Source: JABFRJ01 sp033812735 (GTDB lineage: Bacteria; Pseudomonadota; Alphaproteobacteria; Rhizobiales; Hyphomicrobiaceae). Taken from it: a stretch of 64,000 nt of DNA. The stretch covers positions 28,065 through 92,064 of the forward strand of contig JAPXTA010000002.1 in assembly GCA_033812735.1 (NCBI GenBank), in the 5' to 3' direction. Of the stretch, positions 52,737-62,233 are shown one piece after another (positions within the stretch are counted from its first letter, which is position 1; each line of letters starts with the position of its first letter). Below the pieces are notes generated by a model, which had not been told where the DNA came from, made no database searches, and saw only the letters and a program-made list of their open reading frames with translations. The translations under genes and the position numbers were made by a program.

Positions 52737-53549
52737 TCAGAACATGAAGTCGCTGGCAATCGGCTTTTCAAAGCCCATGTTGGCGGCGCCGCCGACGTAG
52801 TCGGTGTAGACGATCAAGCTCATCTCGCCTTCGAATGCGGGATCAGTGTCCGGCTCGGTATTGAACGTCACGAACCATTGGCCGGAACTGCCCTGCGACA
52901 TCCACATGGTTCCGACTTGAGACGATGGACCATCGACGAGCGTGAAAGCCTGATCACCCGTCAGTGTCGTGTTGGCGTCGATGGCGCGGAGATCGATCTT
53001 GTCGCCTTCAGATCGGGAGAAATCGTTGATGATGTCGCCATGACCGAAAAGCATGTCGCCGTCGTCGAACCAGAAGGTGTCGGCATCGTCGCCACCGGTC
53101 ATGCGGTCGGTGCCCTTGCCGCCTGCAAGGAAGTCGCGGCCGCTCTCGCCGTACAAGGTGTCGTTGCCGGCATCGCCGTAGAGATCGTCGCCGGAGGTGC
53201 CGCCGTAGAGGAAGTCGCTGTCGCCGCCGCCGTGGAGGATGTCGTAGCCAGCTTCGCCGTAGAGGTAGTCGGTGTTGCTGCCGCCGTCGACGGTATCCGA
53301 TCCTGCGCCGGCATAGACGGTGTCACGGCCAGAGCCGGTGTAAATGTTGTCGTTGCCAATACCGTTGAGGTTCACAAGGTCGTCACCGGCTTGCATGTTG
53401 AGCGAGAAGTTGGTGTCAATCGCGCTCGTAAATGTGTCGGCGTTGCTGGTGAAGTTGAAGAAGCCGCTTTTGTCGGAATCCTCCGTTACAATGGGAAGAA
53501 ACGGCGAAAGCAATTGAAGTGATGATTGGGGAACAATGAGCTGGGCCAT
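52737..53549 (-). CDS. RTX-type calcium-binding protein
   Basis: The 270-residue product has about ten nonapeptide RTX repeats between residues 60 and 165 (GGDSDFLYGG-like, GNDTLYGESGRDFLAGGKGTDRMTGGDDADTF). A C-terminal serralysin-like section (GDIINDFSRSEGDKIDLRAIDANTTLTGDQAFTLV) is typical of type I secretion substrates. There is no catalytic domain, so it is likely a secreted surface or matrix protein folding on calcium. GGAG precedes the ATG. No type I secretion genes are in the window. Confidence 0.88.
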   Translation of the reverse strand: MAQLIVPQSSLQLLSPFLPIVTEDSDKSGFFNFTSNADTFTSAIDTNFSLNMQAGDDLVNLNGIGNDNIYTGSGRDTVYAGAGSDTVDGGSNTDYLYGEAGYDILHGGGDSDFLYGGTSGDDLYGDAGNDTLYGESGRDFLAGGKGTDRMTGGDDADTFWFDDGDMLFGHGDIINDFSRSEGDKIDLRAIDANTTLTGDQAFTLVDGPSSQVGTMWMSQGSSGQWFVTFNTEPDTDPAFEGEMSLIVYTDYVGGAANMGFEKPIASDFMF

Positions 53550-53654
53550 GGGATGAAACTCCTGCGTCTTTGAGGGCGGAGCGAGACATTCGATCCGCAC
53601 CCGTCATGTCGCAGGTCGCTGACATTCGCGGTGTGCTGGCCAGCACAGGTCATC

Positions 53655-55553
53655 TCAGGAGGTGCGCCCGGCGCGGTAGCGCGCGGCTGCCGAGCGCGCG
53701 CGTGCCGCCAGCTTGATTGCCTTGCGTTCGAACCGTTCCCATGCGGGCGCTTCGCCTGCGTGTCTGATGGAGAGCGCCGGCATGGCAATCTCGCTTTCAT
53801 CATTGCGCGGCATGGCGAGGGCGCGGCTGGTCGTCTCAGGATCGAGCGCCAGCATGGCGTCCACATGAGTGAGGAAAATCTTCCCCGAGAGGCGTTTGGC
53901 GAAACCAATACGCTTGAAGCGGTCGGTGACGGGGCCTTTTACCTCGGAGAGGTGCAGGTCGATGCCGCTCGCGACCAGCCGGTCATTGATGGTCGACAGT
54001 ACGTCGAGGGCGCTGGCGTCAATCTCGTTCACGGCGGCGCACATGAGGACGACATGCTTGGTGCCGGGGCGTGCAAAAGCTTTCGAAAGGACGAGATCGT
54101 CGAGGAAGCGGGCATTCACGAACAATAGGCTTTCGTCCGGTCTGATCGACAGGACCGCGGGGCTGGTTATGACGCGGTGGCGCTCAACATTGCGGAAGTG
54201 TTCTGTGCCGGGAACTTGGCCGAGGACGGCGTAGTGCGGACGGCTCGAGCGGTAGAGGTGCAGGCCGACCGAGAGCCCGATGCCGGCAATGATGCCGGGT
54301 TCGACGCCGAACACGAGGGTTGCAACGATGGTTGCAATCATCGCGGCAGCGTCGGTGCGCGAGTAGGCCCAGGTGTGGGGAATGGCACTGAAGTCGACGA
54401 GTTGCGCGACGGCGACGAGGATGATGGTTGCCAGGACGGGGTAGGGCAAGTGATGCAGAAGTGGGGTGAGGAGTAGAGTCGAGAGGGCGAGACCGACGGC
54501 GGTCATGGCGCCGGCCGCGGGTGTTTCGGCGCCGGCATCGTCGTTGACGATGGAGCGGGAAAAGCCGCCAGCGACTGGGAAAGCTCCCGATAGAGCAGCG
54601 GCGACATTGGACGTGCCGAGAGCAGTCAGCTCCTTGTCGGCGTCGATATGCTCGCGGCGGCGCGCGGCGAGTGATTGCGCCACGGAAATCGACTCAAGGA
54701 AGCCGATCATGGCGATGAACAATGCCGGTGCGAACAGTTGACGCCATAGCGTCGGGTCGAGCGAGGGAAGTGCGATGGCCGGCAAGCCGCTCGGGATGTT
54801 GCCGACGACCTTGAGGCCAAAGCGCGAAAGGTCGAAGAGCGCGGTGATGACGATCGCAATGGCGACGATGATGGCTGGGGCGGCGCGGGTGAGGATGTCG
54901 GCCGGACGCGGGGCTATCCCGCGCGACTTCAGCCACGGTTTCAACCTGGAACGGGCGAGCATCAGGGCGGTAAGAGATGCCGCCGAGACGAGTACCGTCA
55001 GGATGTGTACCGCTCCGAGGTTGACCAAGACGTCGAAGACAATGCGCGGCAGCGTATCGCCCTTAACGGGGATGCCGGTTAGGTTTTTGATCTGGCTTGC
55101 GGCGATCAGAATGCCGGCTGCCGTTGTGAAGCCGGCGATGACGGGATGGCTCAGAAGGTTGGTGAGGAAGCCGAGCTTCAGGAGGCCCATCAACGCGAGG
55201 ATCAGCCCGGTCATCAGTGCGAGGACGCCGGCGGCAGCGACGTACTGAGGCGTGCCGGGCGTTGCAACGTCGGCGAGAGCTGCGCCGGTCATGAGGCAGA
55301 CCACGGCCACGGGGCCGACTGCGAGCGAGCGGCTGGTGCCTAGAGCGGCATAGGCGATCAGCGGCAACATGCTGGCGTAGAGACCGGTCTGCGGCGGCAT
55401 GCCTGCCAGGATGGCGTAAGCCATCGATTGCGGCACCAGCATCAACGTAACGATCACAGCGGCTATGGCATCGTTCTCAAACGTGCGGCGATCATAGTGC
55501 GACAGCCAGCGGTGGGCAGGAAGACGGTGCCATGCATCTGGGCGCTCTTTCAC
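53655..55553 (-). CDS. SulP family anion transporter with STAS domain
   Basis: The 632-residue product has the SulP signature near the N-terminus (AIAAVIVTLMLVPQSMAYAILAGMPPQTGLYASMLPLIAYAALGTSR), about twelve membrane helices and a C-terminal STAS domain with VVLMCAAVNEIDASALDVLSTI. Such transporters carry sulfate or bicarbonate. After STAS there is a tail of about 60 residues rich in Arg/Ala. GGAGG favours the GTG at 55553 over the one at 55556. Substrate not predictable. Confidence 0.92.
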   Translation of the reverse strand: MKERPDAWHRLPAHRWLSHYDRRTFENDAIAAVIVTLMLVPQSMAYAILAGMPPQTGLYASMLPLIAYAALGTSRSLAVGPVAVVCLMTGAALADVATPGTPQYVAAAGVLALMTGLILALMGLLKLGFLTNLLSHPVIAGFTTAAGILIAASQIKNLTGIPVKGDTLPRIVFDVLVNLGAVHILTVLVSAASLTALMLARSRLKPWLKSRGIAPRPADILTRAAPAIIVAIAIVITALFDLSRFGLKVVGNIPSGLPAIALPSLDPTLWRQLFAPALFIAMIGFLESISVAQSLAARRREHIDADKELTALGTSNVAAALSGAFPVAGGFSRSIVNDDAGAETPAAGAMTAVGLALSTLLLTPLLHHLPYPVLATIILVAVAQLVDFSAIPHTWAYSRTDAAAMIATIVATLVFGVEPGIIAGIGLSVGLHLYRSSRPHYAVLGQVPGTEHFRNVERHRVITSPAVLSIRPDESLLFVNARFLDDLVLSKAFARPGTKHVVLMCAAVNEIDASALDVLSTINDRLVASGIDLHLSEVKGPVTDRFKRIGFAKRLSGKIFLTHVDAMLALDPETTSRALAMPRNDESEIAMPALSIRHAGEAPAWERFERKAIKLAARARSAAARYRAGRTS

Positions 55554-55644
55554 CACGTTCCTCCGAGAATTTCGCTATTGCTGATATCAGCAAGTTAGCC
55601 GATCGGCGCAAGGCGTGGCCTGCGTTGGCGCAATAGCACGTGTG

Positions 55645-56361
55645 TCAGCGGTGGGACCTAAGATTGCAGTCGAAGAGGACGTCGCCGTCGCTGAGGACGT
55701 AGACATCGGCTGGCGGGCGCAACGCATCGGACAATTTGTCGATCGGCGGCAGGGAGAGGCCGGTTTTGCCGGAGCCGAGGATCATCGGTGCGACAAGCAC
55801 GTGCAGCCGATCGACGGCTCCGGCGGCGATGAAGGCGGATACCGTCCAGGCGCCGCCCTCGAGGAGAATGCGAGGCAAACCCCGGTTGGCCAGCGCGGTT
55901 GCAATAGCGTTAGGGTCCAGTTTGCCGCCGGGAGCGGCAAGACGGAGTTCCTCGACGCCCGGCGGTAGCTGGGTAACAGGGGCATCGGCGCTGCGGATGA
56001 CGATCCGCCGTGCGCCATCGGTGCCGTCGAGGCAGCGCATGCCGGCAGGCAGACGGCCGTGTGGGTCGATGATGACGCGGGCGGGATTGCGGCCCTGGAC
56101 ACGGCGGACGTTCAGCATCGGATCGTCGGCGACGACGGTGCCCACGCCCACCATGACGGCGTCTACTGCGGCCCGAAGGCGGTGGACGTGGTCGAGGGCG
56201 GCGTCTTTGTTGATCCAGCGGCTTTCACCCGTTGGGGTGGCAATGCGCCCGTCCAGGGATTGGCCAAGCTGGGCGACGATGAACGGCTGGCCAGAAGGCG
56301 CCTCGCGTATCCTGGCAATGGCTGAGGCCGGGGCGGCATCGGTCGGGGACGGGTGGGTCAC
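55645..56361 (-). CDS. RibD C-terminal-domain reductase
   Basis: The product matches the reductase half of RibD: QPFIVAQLGQSLDGRIATPTGESRWI, AVDAVMVGVGTVVADDPMLNVR, NPARVIIDPHGRLP, ILLEGGAWTVSAFIAAGAVDRLHVLVAPMILG. It probably reduces a pterin or pyrimidine with NADPH; the deaminase half of RibD is missing. The start is uncertain: no ATG is close to the domain, and I used a GTG at 56361 giving 238 residues; the open frame continues upstream over the divergent membrane protein gene. Confidence 0.78.
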   Translation of the reverse strand: MTHPSPTDAAPASAIARIREAPSGQPFIVAQLGQSLDGRIATPTGESRWINKDAALDHVHRLRAAVDAVMVGVGTVVADDPMLNVRRVQGRNPARVIIDPHGRLPAGMRCLDGTDGARRIVIRSADAPVTQLPPGVEELRLAAPGGKLDPNAIATALANRGLPRILLEGGAWTVSAFIAAGAVDRLHVLVAPMILGSGKTGLSLPPIDKLSDALRPPADVYVLSDGDVLFDCNLRSHR

Positions 56362-56574
56362 GGATGGGTCCGGTCGCTGGATCGGCAGTGCTATGCATAT
56401 GGCGGGCTCAACAAAGAGCACGGGTGCCGGTATACACCCGAGTTGGATGCAGATCGACCGCGGCGACGTAAGGGGCGAAAGTCGAGGGTTGTGGGTATCT
56501 TCATGGCGACTGCGAACGCAAAATCGTTCGCTTTGCCATGGGGTTGGTGTCGCAGACCCGAGGCGGAAGCGGAA

Positions 56575-59007
56575 ATGTCGAGAGGCGTGCTGAAGACGGT
56601 CGATTTCGGCGGGGGATCCTATGGGGACTTCCGGCTGGGCGGCACCTCGGACGACGATGCCGGGCCGTCGTACGCGTTTCTGCCGGTTTTCCTTGCGTTG
56701 GTCGCTGGATGGGGAGCGCTGACCTGGCCGTGGCTCAGCGGGCGGGTCACCATTCCGTGGGACGCCAAGGCGCATTTCCTGCCGCAAATCCAGTTCCTGG
56801 CCCAAAGTTTCGCCCGCGGCGAGTCGCCGTTCTGGGCGCCGTATGTTTTCTCCGGGCATCCGCAGATCGCCGACCCGCAATCGATGATATTTTCGCCGCC
56901 GTTCCTTCTGCTCGCGCTGGTCAACGGCAATCCGAGCGCCTGGGCGGTGGATGTGACGACACTGCTAGCGGGATTGGCGGGTGCTGTTGCGCTGGCGGCA
57001 TGGACGCGGGATCAGAGGTGGCATCCGGCAGGCGGGCTGATTGCCGGGCTGGTGTTTCTGTTCGGGGCCTCAATGGCCTGGCGGCTGCAGCATACGATCC
57101 AGATCTTGAGCCTGGCCTACTGGCCAATCGCGATGTTCCTGCTCGATCGGGCATTCTCGCGGCGGTCTTATCTTTATGCGCTCGCGGCCGGCGTCGTCGG
57201 CGCGTTCATCTTGCTCGGGCGCGATCAAGTGGCGCTGCTCGTTGCATATCTGCTGGTGGCGCAAGTGATGTATCGCTGGCTTTCGTCGGAGAGCCGGCTT
57301 GCGACCTTCAAGAAAATGGCTTTGCCACTGCTCGCGGGCGCGGCCGTCGCGGTGGCCATTATAGTCATTCCGGTGTTGCTCACCGCGTCGTTCGCCGCCG
57401 GGAGCAACCGGCCGCAGATCGATTTTGAAAGCGCGGGCCGCGGCAGTTTGCATCCCGCGTTATTTCTCACATTTCTGATGCCGCAGATTTTCGGCGCTGC
57501 CTACAGGATGGAGGACTACTGGGGACCGCCGAGCTTTGCCTGGAACGATACCGGTCTCTTCATCGCGCAGAACATGGGGCAGGTTTATATCGGGGCGATC
57601 CCGATCCTGCTGCTGATGATCGGTGCTGCACAGGGACAATTTCTCGAACGTCAGATCCGCTTTTTTGCGGCCGCGTTCGTCGTTGTCGTGCTCTATGCGC
57701 TCGGTTGGTACACGCCGGCGTTCCGCGCTTTCTACGAAGTATTGCCCGGCGTGAAATATTTCCGTCGCCCGGCGGATGCGACGTTTCTGATCGGTGGTCT
57801 CGGCGCGATCCTTGCGGGATATGCCACACATCGGCTGTTCTCTCGACCGTGGGATCGCATCAGCGAGAACGCCTTTGTCATTGCGGCGGCGATCATTGCT
57901 CTCTGCATGGCCGTCGCTTTCGGACTTGCGCTATGGCTCGACCGGATCGGTCTTCTGATGAAGCCGCTCGCGATCGCGCTCGGGTGTCTCACTGCCGGTG
58001 CCATCGCGCTCGGCTTCGTCAAAACGAGGATGGGGTTGCAGCCTTGGCCGATGGCCCTCGTGCTCGCCGCGGTGACGGTGGCGGACCTCGCCTACAACAA
58101 CGGGCCGTCTACGTCGTCGGCATGGACACCGGGCGCCTACGATGCAATGCAGCCGGGAACACGTAACGAGACCGTTCGTTATCTACAGGCGCGGGTCGCT
58201 GAAGCGGCAATGACGGACACAAGCGGCGCGCGCCGTGAGCGGGTCGAGTTGCTCGGCGTCGGTTTCCACTGGCCGAACGTCAGCCTTACGCAGCGGCTGG
58301 AAAACACGCTCGGCTACAATCCTTTGCGGCTCGATGCCTATTCGCGGGCAACGGGCGCCGACAACCACGTCGGCGCAATGGACCAGCGCAAGCTGTCGCC
58401 GCTTTTGCCGTCTTACCGGTCGATGCTGGTCGACATGCTGGGGCTTCGCTTCATTGCCGCAGGACAACCGCTCGAATGGTTCGACAAGCAGCTGAAGCCG
58501 GGCGATCTCAAGCTCATTGCGAAGACAGAACATGCCGGTATGGAGCCGGGCCGCATCGACTCGGCCTGGATTTACGAGAACCCACGTGCCCTCCCGCGTG
58601 TGATGATGCCGACGCGGGCGATGGCTGCGAATTTCGAGACTTTGCTGAAGACAGGTGAGTGGCCGCAATTCGATCCGCAGAAAACTGTCCTTCTCGAGGG
58701 GGCGGTTGCGCAACTGGCTGGCGCGGGGGCTCCGGTTGGTGCGGAGGCAGCGCGTGCGCGGATCTTGAGTTATCGAAACACCGAGATCATCGCCGAGGCC
58801 GAGAGCGCGTCGGGTGGATGGCTTGTTCTCAACGATCCGTGGCAAGCTTGGTGGACGGCTGAGGTCGCAGGCCAAGAGGTTCCGATCCTCAAAGCGAATG
58901 TACTGTTCCGTGCGGTGCAACTGCCAGCGGGCAAATACACGGTTCGCTTCCGGTTTCGTCCGCTCCTGGCCCTATGGCGTGACTTCAGGGGGACCGGCCA
59001 GCGTTGA
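56575..59007 (+). CDS. YfhO-like multi-pass membrane protein
   Basis: The 810-residue product has about twelve hydrophobic helices (residues about 35-520) with WLSGRVTIPWDAKAHFLPQIQF and PFWAPYVFSGHPQIADPQS near the first periplasmic loop, the pattern seen in YfhO-like glycosyltransferase-fold membrane proteins. A soluble C-terminal part (about 530-810) contains LGYNPLRLDAYSR and ENPRALPRVMMPTRA, as in the family. It may glycosylate an envelope polymer. GGAAG upstream favours this ATG; one at 56503 is an alternative. Confidence 0.78.
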   Translation: MSRGVLKTVDFGGGSYGDFRLGGTSDDDAGPSYAFLPVFLALVAGWGALTWPWLSGRVTIPWDAKAHFLPQIQFLAQSFARGESPFWAPYVFSGHPQIADPQSMIFSPPFLLLALVNGNPSAWAVDVTTLLAGLAGAVALAAWTRDQRWHPAGGLIAGLVFLFGASMAWRLQHTIQILSLAYWPIAMFLLDRAFSRRSYLYALAAGVVGAFILLGRDQVALLVAYLLVAQVMYRWLSSESRLATFKKMALPLLAGAAVAVAIIVIPVLLTASFAAGSNRPQIDFESAGRGSLHPALFLTFLMPQIFGAAYRMEDYWGPPSFAWNDTGLFIAQNMGQVYIGAIPILLLMIGAAQGQFLERQIRFFAAAFVVVVLYALGWYTPAFRAFYEVLPGVKYFRRPADATFLIGGLGAILAGYATHRLFSRPWDRISENAFVIAAAIIALCMAVAFGLALWLDRIGLLMKPLAIALGCLTAGAIALGFVKTRMGLQPWPMALVLAAVTVADLAYNNGPSTSSAWTPGAYDAMQPGTRNETVRYLQARVAEAAMTDTSGARRERVELLGVGFHWPNVSLTQRLENTLGYNPLRLDAYSRATGADNHVGAMDQRKLSPLLPSYRSMLVDMLGLRFIAAGQPLEWFDKQLKPGDLKLIAKTEHAGMEPGRIDSAWIYENPRALPRVMMPTRAMAANFETLLKTGEWPQFDPQKTVLLEGAVAQLAGAGAPVGAEAARARILSYRNTEIIAEAESASGGWLVLNDPWQAWWTAEVAGQEVPILKANVLFRAVQLPAGKYTVRFRFRPLLALWRDFRGTGQR

Positions 59008-59018
59008 TGGAGGCGCGC

Positions 59019-59678
59019 ATGCCGCTACAGAATCGCGTGCGGCCGGATGGGCTTCTGGAAGCGGTTGGTGTGCGCGGGACGATGATGGGCAATCGCGGTG
59101 GGTGTTTCCATCGGCCTGATCGCACTCTGAAGCATCGGCACTGGGCGAGTCGCCAATGGATCTGCTGTGTGCTTTCGTTCAAAGCACGGCGGCGGCAGGT
59201 GTTCTCGCCTGGCCTCTACACAGAACTGTTCTTTCTCGACGAGGCGACGGCGCTCGCGGCGGGGCATAGGCCGTGCTTTGAATGCCGCCGCGCCGATGCG
59301 ATCGACTTTGCGGATGCGTGGGCCCGCGCGCACGCTGAACTGAAACGCCCACGAGCGCCTGACATGGATGACGTTTTGCACGGGCAGCGTTTGGCGAGTG
59401 CGCCAACTTTGCCGGTGCGCCGCGCGCGCATCGGTGATCTGCCTGACGGCGTGTTCGTGCGTGTCGATGGAGGGCTATGGCTGGTTTTTGAGGGGCAACT
59501 TCGGCGCTGGACGCACGAGGGCTATAAGAACGATCGTCAGGCCGGGGCAATGGCGGAGGCGGAGGTCGTCACTCCGTGGCCAATCGTCAAAGCGATAGAA
59601 GCGGGGTATCGCCCCGCTCTGCACGCGTCGCTTGTTCAAACAGCTTCGCCGCCAAACAGGCCAATGAGTTCGGAGTAA
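59019..59678 (+). CDS. Conserved hypothetical protein with Ada-like CxxC motif
   Basis: The 219-residue product starts at an ATG five bases after GGAGG. Its segment ELFFLDEATALAAGHRPCFECRRADAIDF resembles the end of the zinc-binding domain of Ada (a strand, then GYRPCKRC), and the earlier CFHRPDRTLKHRHW and QWICC could supply other metal ligands. Homologues are, to my memory, common in Rhizobiales without known role. It starts 11 bases after the membrane protein gene and overlaps the converging J-protein gene by 43 bases. Confidence 0.65.
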   Translation: MPLQNRVRPDGLLEAVGVRGTMMGNRGGCFHRPDRTLKHRHWASRQWICCVLSFKARRRQVFSPGLYTELFFLDEATALAAGHRPCFECRRADAIDFADAWARAHAELKRPRAPDMDDVLHGQRLASAPTLPVRRARIGDLPDGVFVRVDGGLWLVFEGQLRRWTHEGYKNDRQAGAMAEAEVVTPWPIVKAIEAGYRPALHASLVQTASPPNRPMSSE

Positions 59679-60124
59679 GCGGAGTTGATGCGGCGTGCCA
59701 TCGTGTTGATGTAGTCGAGCACTTCCGGCGGGAGATCGGCGCCGGCGAAGCGATCGGGGTGGTACATGCGCGCTAGTCCTTTGTAGGCTGCACGGAGCCC
59801 GTCGCGGTCGACCGTCTTTGCGACACCGAGGATCTGGAAGGGATCCTGCTTGTCGAGTTGCTTCAAACGCTTTTCGATCTGTTCGGCGCTCGGCATGCTG
59901 TTCATACGGATCGCGCGGATCGAACTCTTGCCGAGGATGGTGGTGCCTAGGCGATTGTCCTCGAACTCAAGAAATTCTTCTGGGGTATTGAAGAGATCGC
60001 GCAGTTGCTTGTCGCGGGGCAGCAGCAGCGTGCCGGACATGGTCGAGCCATCGACGAGAGTGATGTTGACTGCCACGGGGTCGCTATTCTGGCGACGCCA
60101 AGCGGAGATGTCGGAAGCAGCCAT
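59636..60124 (-). CDS. J-domain protein with N-terminal beta domain (copy 1)
   Basis: The 162-residue product has an N-terminal beta domain (residues 15-75: VNITLVDGSTMSGTLLLP, LEFEDNRLGTTILGKSSIRAI) and a C-terminal J-domain with helices around DPFQILGVAKTVDRDGLRAAYKGLARMYHPDRF (HPD at 122-124). The J-domain would stimulate a DnaK-type ATPase, and the beta domain may bind the client. The next upstream gene has the same two-domain plan, so the two arose by tandem duplication. Confidence 0.85.
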   Translation of the reverse strand: MAASDISAWRRQNSDPVAVNITLVDGSTMSGTLLLPRDKQLRDLFNTPEEFLEFEDNRLGTTILGKSSIRAIRMNSMPSAEQIEKRLKQLDKQDPFQILGVAKTVDRDGLRAAYKGLARMYHPDRFAGADLPPEVLDYINTMARRINSAYSELIGLFGGEAV

Positions 60125-60205
60125 CAGGTACCTCGAACGCGGATCACAATCCGGGCAAAGTAAACCTGTGAGGTTAAGCCTCCGCTAACGTTGCGCGTAA
60201 ACGGA

Positions 60206-60736
60206 TCAACGGCGAGCCGGGGTCGTGTAGACGGGTTCCTGCCGCAAATGGGCGATCTGTTTTCTTTGGTCATGCATGGCTTCAAGTGCCGCGTAAGCTG
60301 CGTTCACGCGGCGCGCCATACTGTAGAGGTAGGTCTTTACTTCTTCCGGGAGCTCGGCAGTCGCATAGCGATCGGGGTGGTAGATCTTGGCGAGGCGGTG
60401 GAAGGCAGATCGGGTGTCTTCCCACGTCGCTGACCGGTCCAGGCCCAGAATGGCATAGGGATCGAAGCCGTCGAGATCGCGAAGGCGCTGGTTGAGGTTT
60501 GCGGCGCGCGGCACGGATATCTGCTTCACTTCGCGCAATGCCGACTTGGCCAAGTAACGGCGGTCACCGTCAAACGCTTCGAATTCGAGAAAGTTAGCAC
60601 TGCCGTTGAGGTGTTCGAGCACCGCCCGTCCGGCTGGCATCGCGATCTTGCCTGTCATGGTCACGCCGCCGTCGGTCGTCAGTTCGACAGTGACGAAGCC
60701 CTGGTCGGCATTATCAATTCTGTTGCGCTCGAACAT
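60206..60736 (-). CDS. J-domain protein with N-terminal beta domain (copy 2)
   Basis: The 176-residue product repeats the arrangement of its neighbour: beta domain (VTVELTTDGGVTMTGKIAMPAGRAVLEHLNGSANFLEFEA), then J-domain (DPYAILGLDRSATWEDTRSAFHRLAKIYHPDRY, HPD at 120-122) and a short basic tail. Overall identity to copy 1 is modest, so the duplication is old. I chose the internal ATG giving MFERNRIDN; the upstream extension looks like leader. The 81-base gap suggests one transcript. Confidence 0.83.
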   Translation of the reverse strand: MFERNRIDNADQGFVTVELTTDGGVTMTGKIAMPAGRAVLEHLNGSANFLEFEAFDGDRRYLAKSALREVKQISVPRAANLNQRLRDLDGFDPYAILGLDRSATWEDTRSAFHRLAKIYHPDRYATAELPEEVKTYLYSMARRVNAAYAALEAMHDQRKQIAHLRQEPVYTTPARR

Positions 60737-61069
60737 GGTTGTGCAGTGTCCCGAAATGAACCGAAACGCGTGGCTCGCCGGGATCATCGCAAAGACCGTG
60801 CTAGATGTGTTCCACACCGCGTAATTGCATTCTCGCCATTAACATCAGTTCGAGGCTGACGATCCGTGCTCAAGTGGCCGCAACTCCTGCGGGAGGCGTG
60901 ACAACGCAGGGGCATTTTGAATTTGACATAGCCGTGATGATCGACTTTCCCTATGCGTCAAACACGGGAACTCGGGGACTTCTTACCGCAACGATAGGCC
61001 GTTCGGCGCAGTCAGCTGCGACGACGTGTGGGACCGCGGAGATGTTCAACGTTAGCTCTTGAGTGCCTG
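60737..61069. other. Intergenic region between divergent J-protein and LysR genes
   Basis: About 330 bases between divergent genes, before the tandem repeats that precede LysR. I see no gene, RNA or clear promoter in it. Confidence 0.4.
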
Positions 61070-61158
61070 GAAGTTTGGCGCCCGAAGGATGGGCACCTGA
61101 AGTCTGGGCAGCTGATGTCTGGGTGACTGAAGTTTTTTCGCCTGAAGTTTGGCTGGGG
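61070..61158 (+). repeat. 15-nt tandem repeats upstream of LysR gene
   Basis: Five consecutive 15-base units start at 61084, 61099, 61114, 61129 and 61144, with consensus near GAAGTCTGGGCACCT. A sixth, 14-base unit precedes them at 61070. They lie 15 bases before the LysR ATG. Read in frame they would encode an APEVW-like pentapeptide repeat, but the conserved LysR start is downstream. They could be an operator array, a phase-variable spacer or an N-terminal extension. Confidence 0.75.
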
Positions 61159-61173
61159 TTCGAGTGGGGACAT

Positions 61174-62133
61174 ATGGACTTCCAGGACATACAGATTTTT
61201 TCGCGCGTTGCTGCCGTTCAAAACCTTTCCGCCGTCGGAAACGAACTCGGATTGACCCCGGGGACCATCTCCAAGCGCGTTCAGGCTCTCGAGGACGAAC
61301 TTGGCGTGCGCCTCTTTGAGCGGACGACGCGCTCAATTCGGATCACCGAAGAGGGCTCAAGGTTTCTCACCCACGTCCAGGCGATCTTGAAGGAAATCGA
61401 GACTGCAAAGGCCACTGTTGCCGACCGAACCGCTCAACCCAAGGGGAAGCTCAAAGTGGTTGCTGCGCAGTCGCTCGAGCGCGTCTTTCTCGGGCCGGCA
61501 CTCGTCGCCTTCATGCACAAGTACGGGGACATCGAGGTTCATGTCGACTTTACCGACGGGCCGGTTCACCTTCAGGACGACGGCTATGACATCGCTGTCA
61601 TGGTCGGTACGCCGCAGGACAGTCCGCTCATTGCCAAGCGCCTCGTTGCCGACCGGCAGATCTTGGTGGCAGCGCCTCAGTTGTTCGACCATTTCGAGGC
61701 GCCCCGATCACCTGCGGAGCTTGCTCCCTTTCCTTGTCTGGCGCTCGGTGACGCCTGGACATGGGCGCTGACCGCGAACAGCGAGACGCAATCGGTCAAG
61801 ATCAATACGCGGTTGCGGTCGGATAGCGCGGAGATGCTGCGTCAAGCGGCGATGTCGGGGTTGGGCATTGCGCAGCTTTCCGAATTGCATGTGGCCCAGG
61901 ATATCGCGGCGGGCCGGCTCGTTCGCGTCTTGCCTGGCTACGAGCTTACCCGCAACTCGGGCGTTTGGGTTCTCTATCCCAGCGGCAAGCACGTCCTGCC
62001 GCGCCTGCGGGTCTTCATCGATCATTTGACCGGCTGTTTCCGCGATGGCGCGCCGGCAAGCTCACCGGTTCATCCCGTGCCGGCGAGTGCCAGCGAGGCA
62101 GTGCCGGTCCGCCGGACAGCGGCACAGTGCTAA
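61174..62133 (+). CDS. LysR-family transcriptional regulator
   Basis: The 319-residue product begins MDFQDIQIFSRVAAVQNLSAVGNELGLTPGTISKRVQALEDELGVRLFERTTRSIRITEEG, a classic LysR helix-turn-helix, followed by the substrate-binding domain with KLKVVAAQSLERVFLGPAL and DIAVMVG. The C-terminal 30 residues are Ala/Pro/Ser-rich. The frame is open upstream to a GTG at 61063, but homologues start at the chosen ATG. The target genes are unknown; the divergent J-protein pair is a possible target. Confidence 0.9.
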   Translation: MDFQDIQIFSRVAAVQNLSAVGNELGLTPGTISKRVQALEDELGVRLFERTTRSIRITEEGSRFLTHVQAILKEIETAKATVADRTAQPKGKLKVVAAQSLERVFLGPALVAFMHKYGDIEVHVDFTDGPVHLQDDGYDIAVMVGTPQDSPLIAKRLVADRQILVAAPQLFDHFEAPRSPAELAPFPCLALGDAWTWALTANSETQSVKINTRLRSDSAEMLRQAAMSGLGIAQLSELHVAQDIAAGRLVRVLPGYELTRNSGVWVLYPSGKHVLPRLRVFIDHLTGCFRDGAPASSPVHPVPASASEAVPVRRTAAQC

Positions 62134-62233
62134 TGCTCCGTTAAGCTGAAGTTTCTGTCTCACCGAGCCCCTCAAAGCTCACGATTGTGTAACCTGTCGC
62201 TGCGAAAGTGACCGGGGAGACTTGCCGCCGCGA

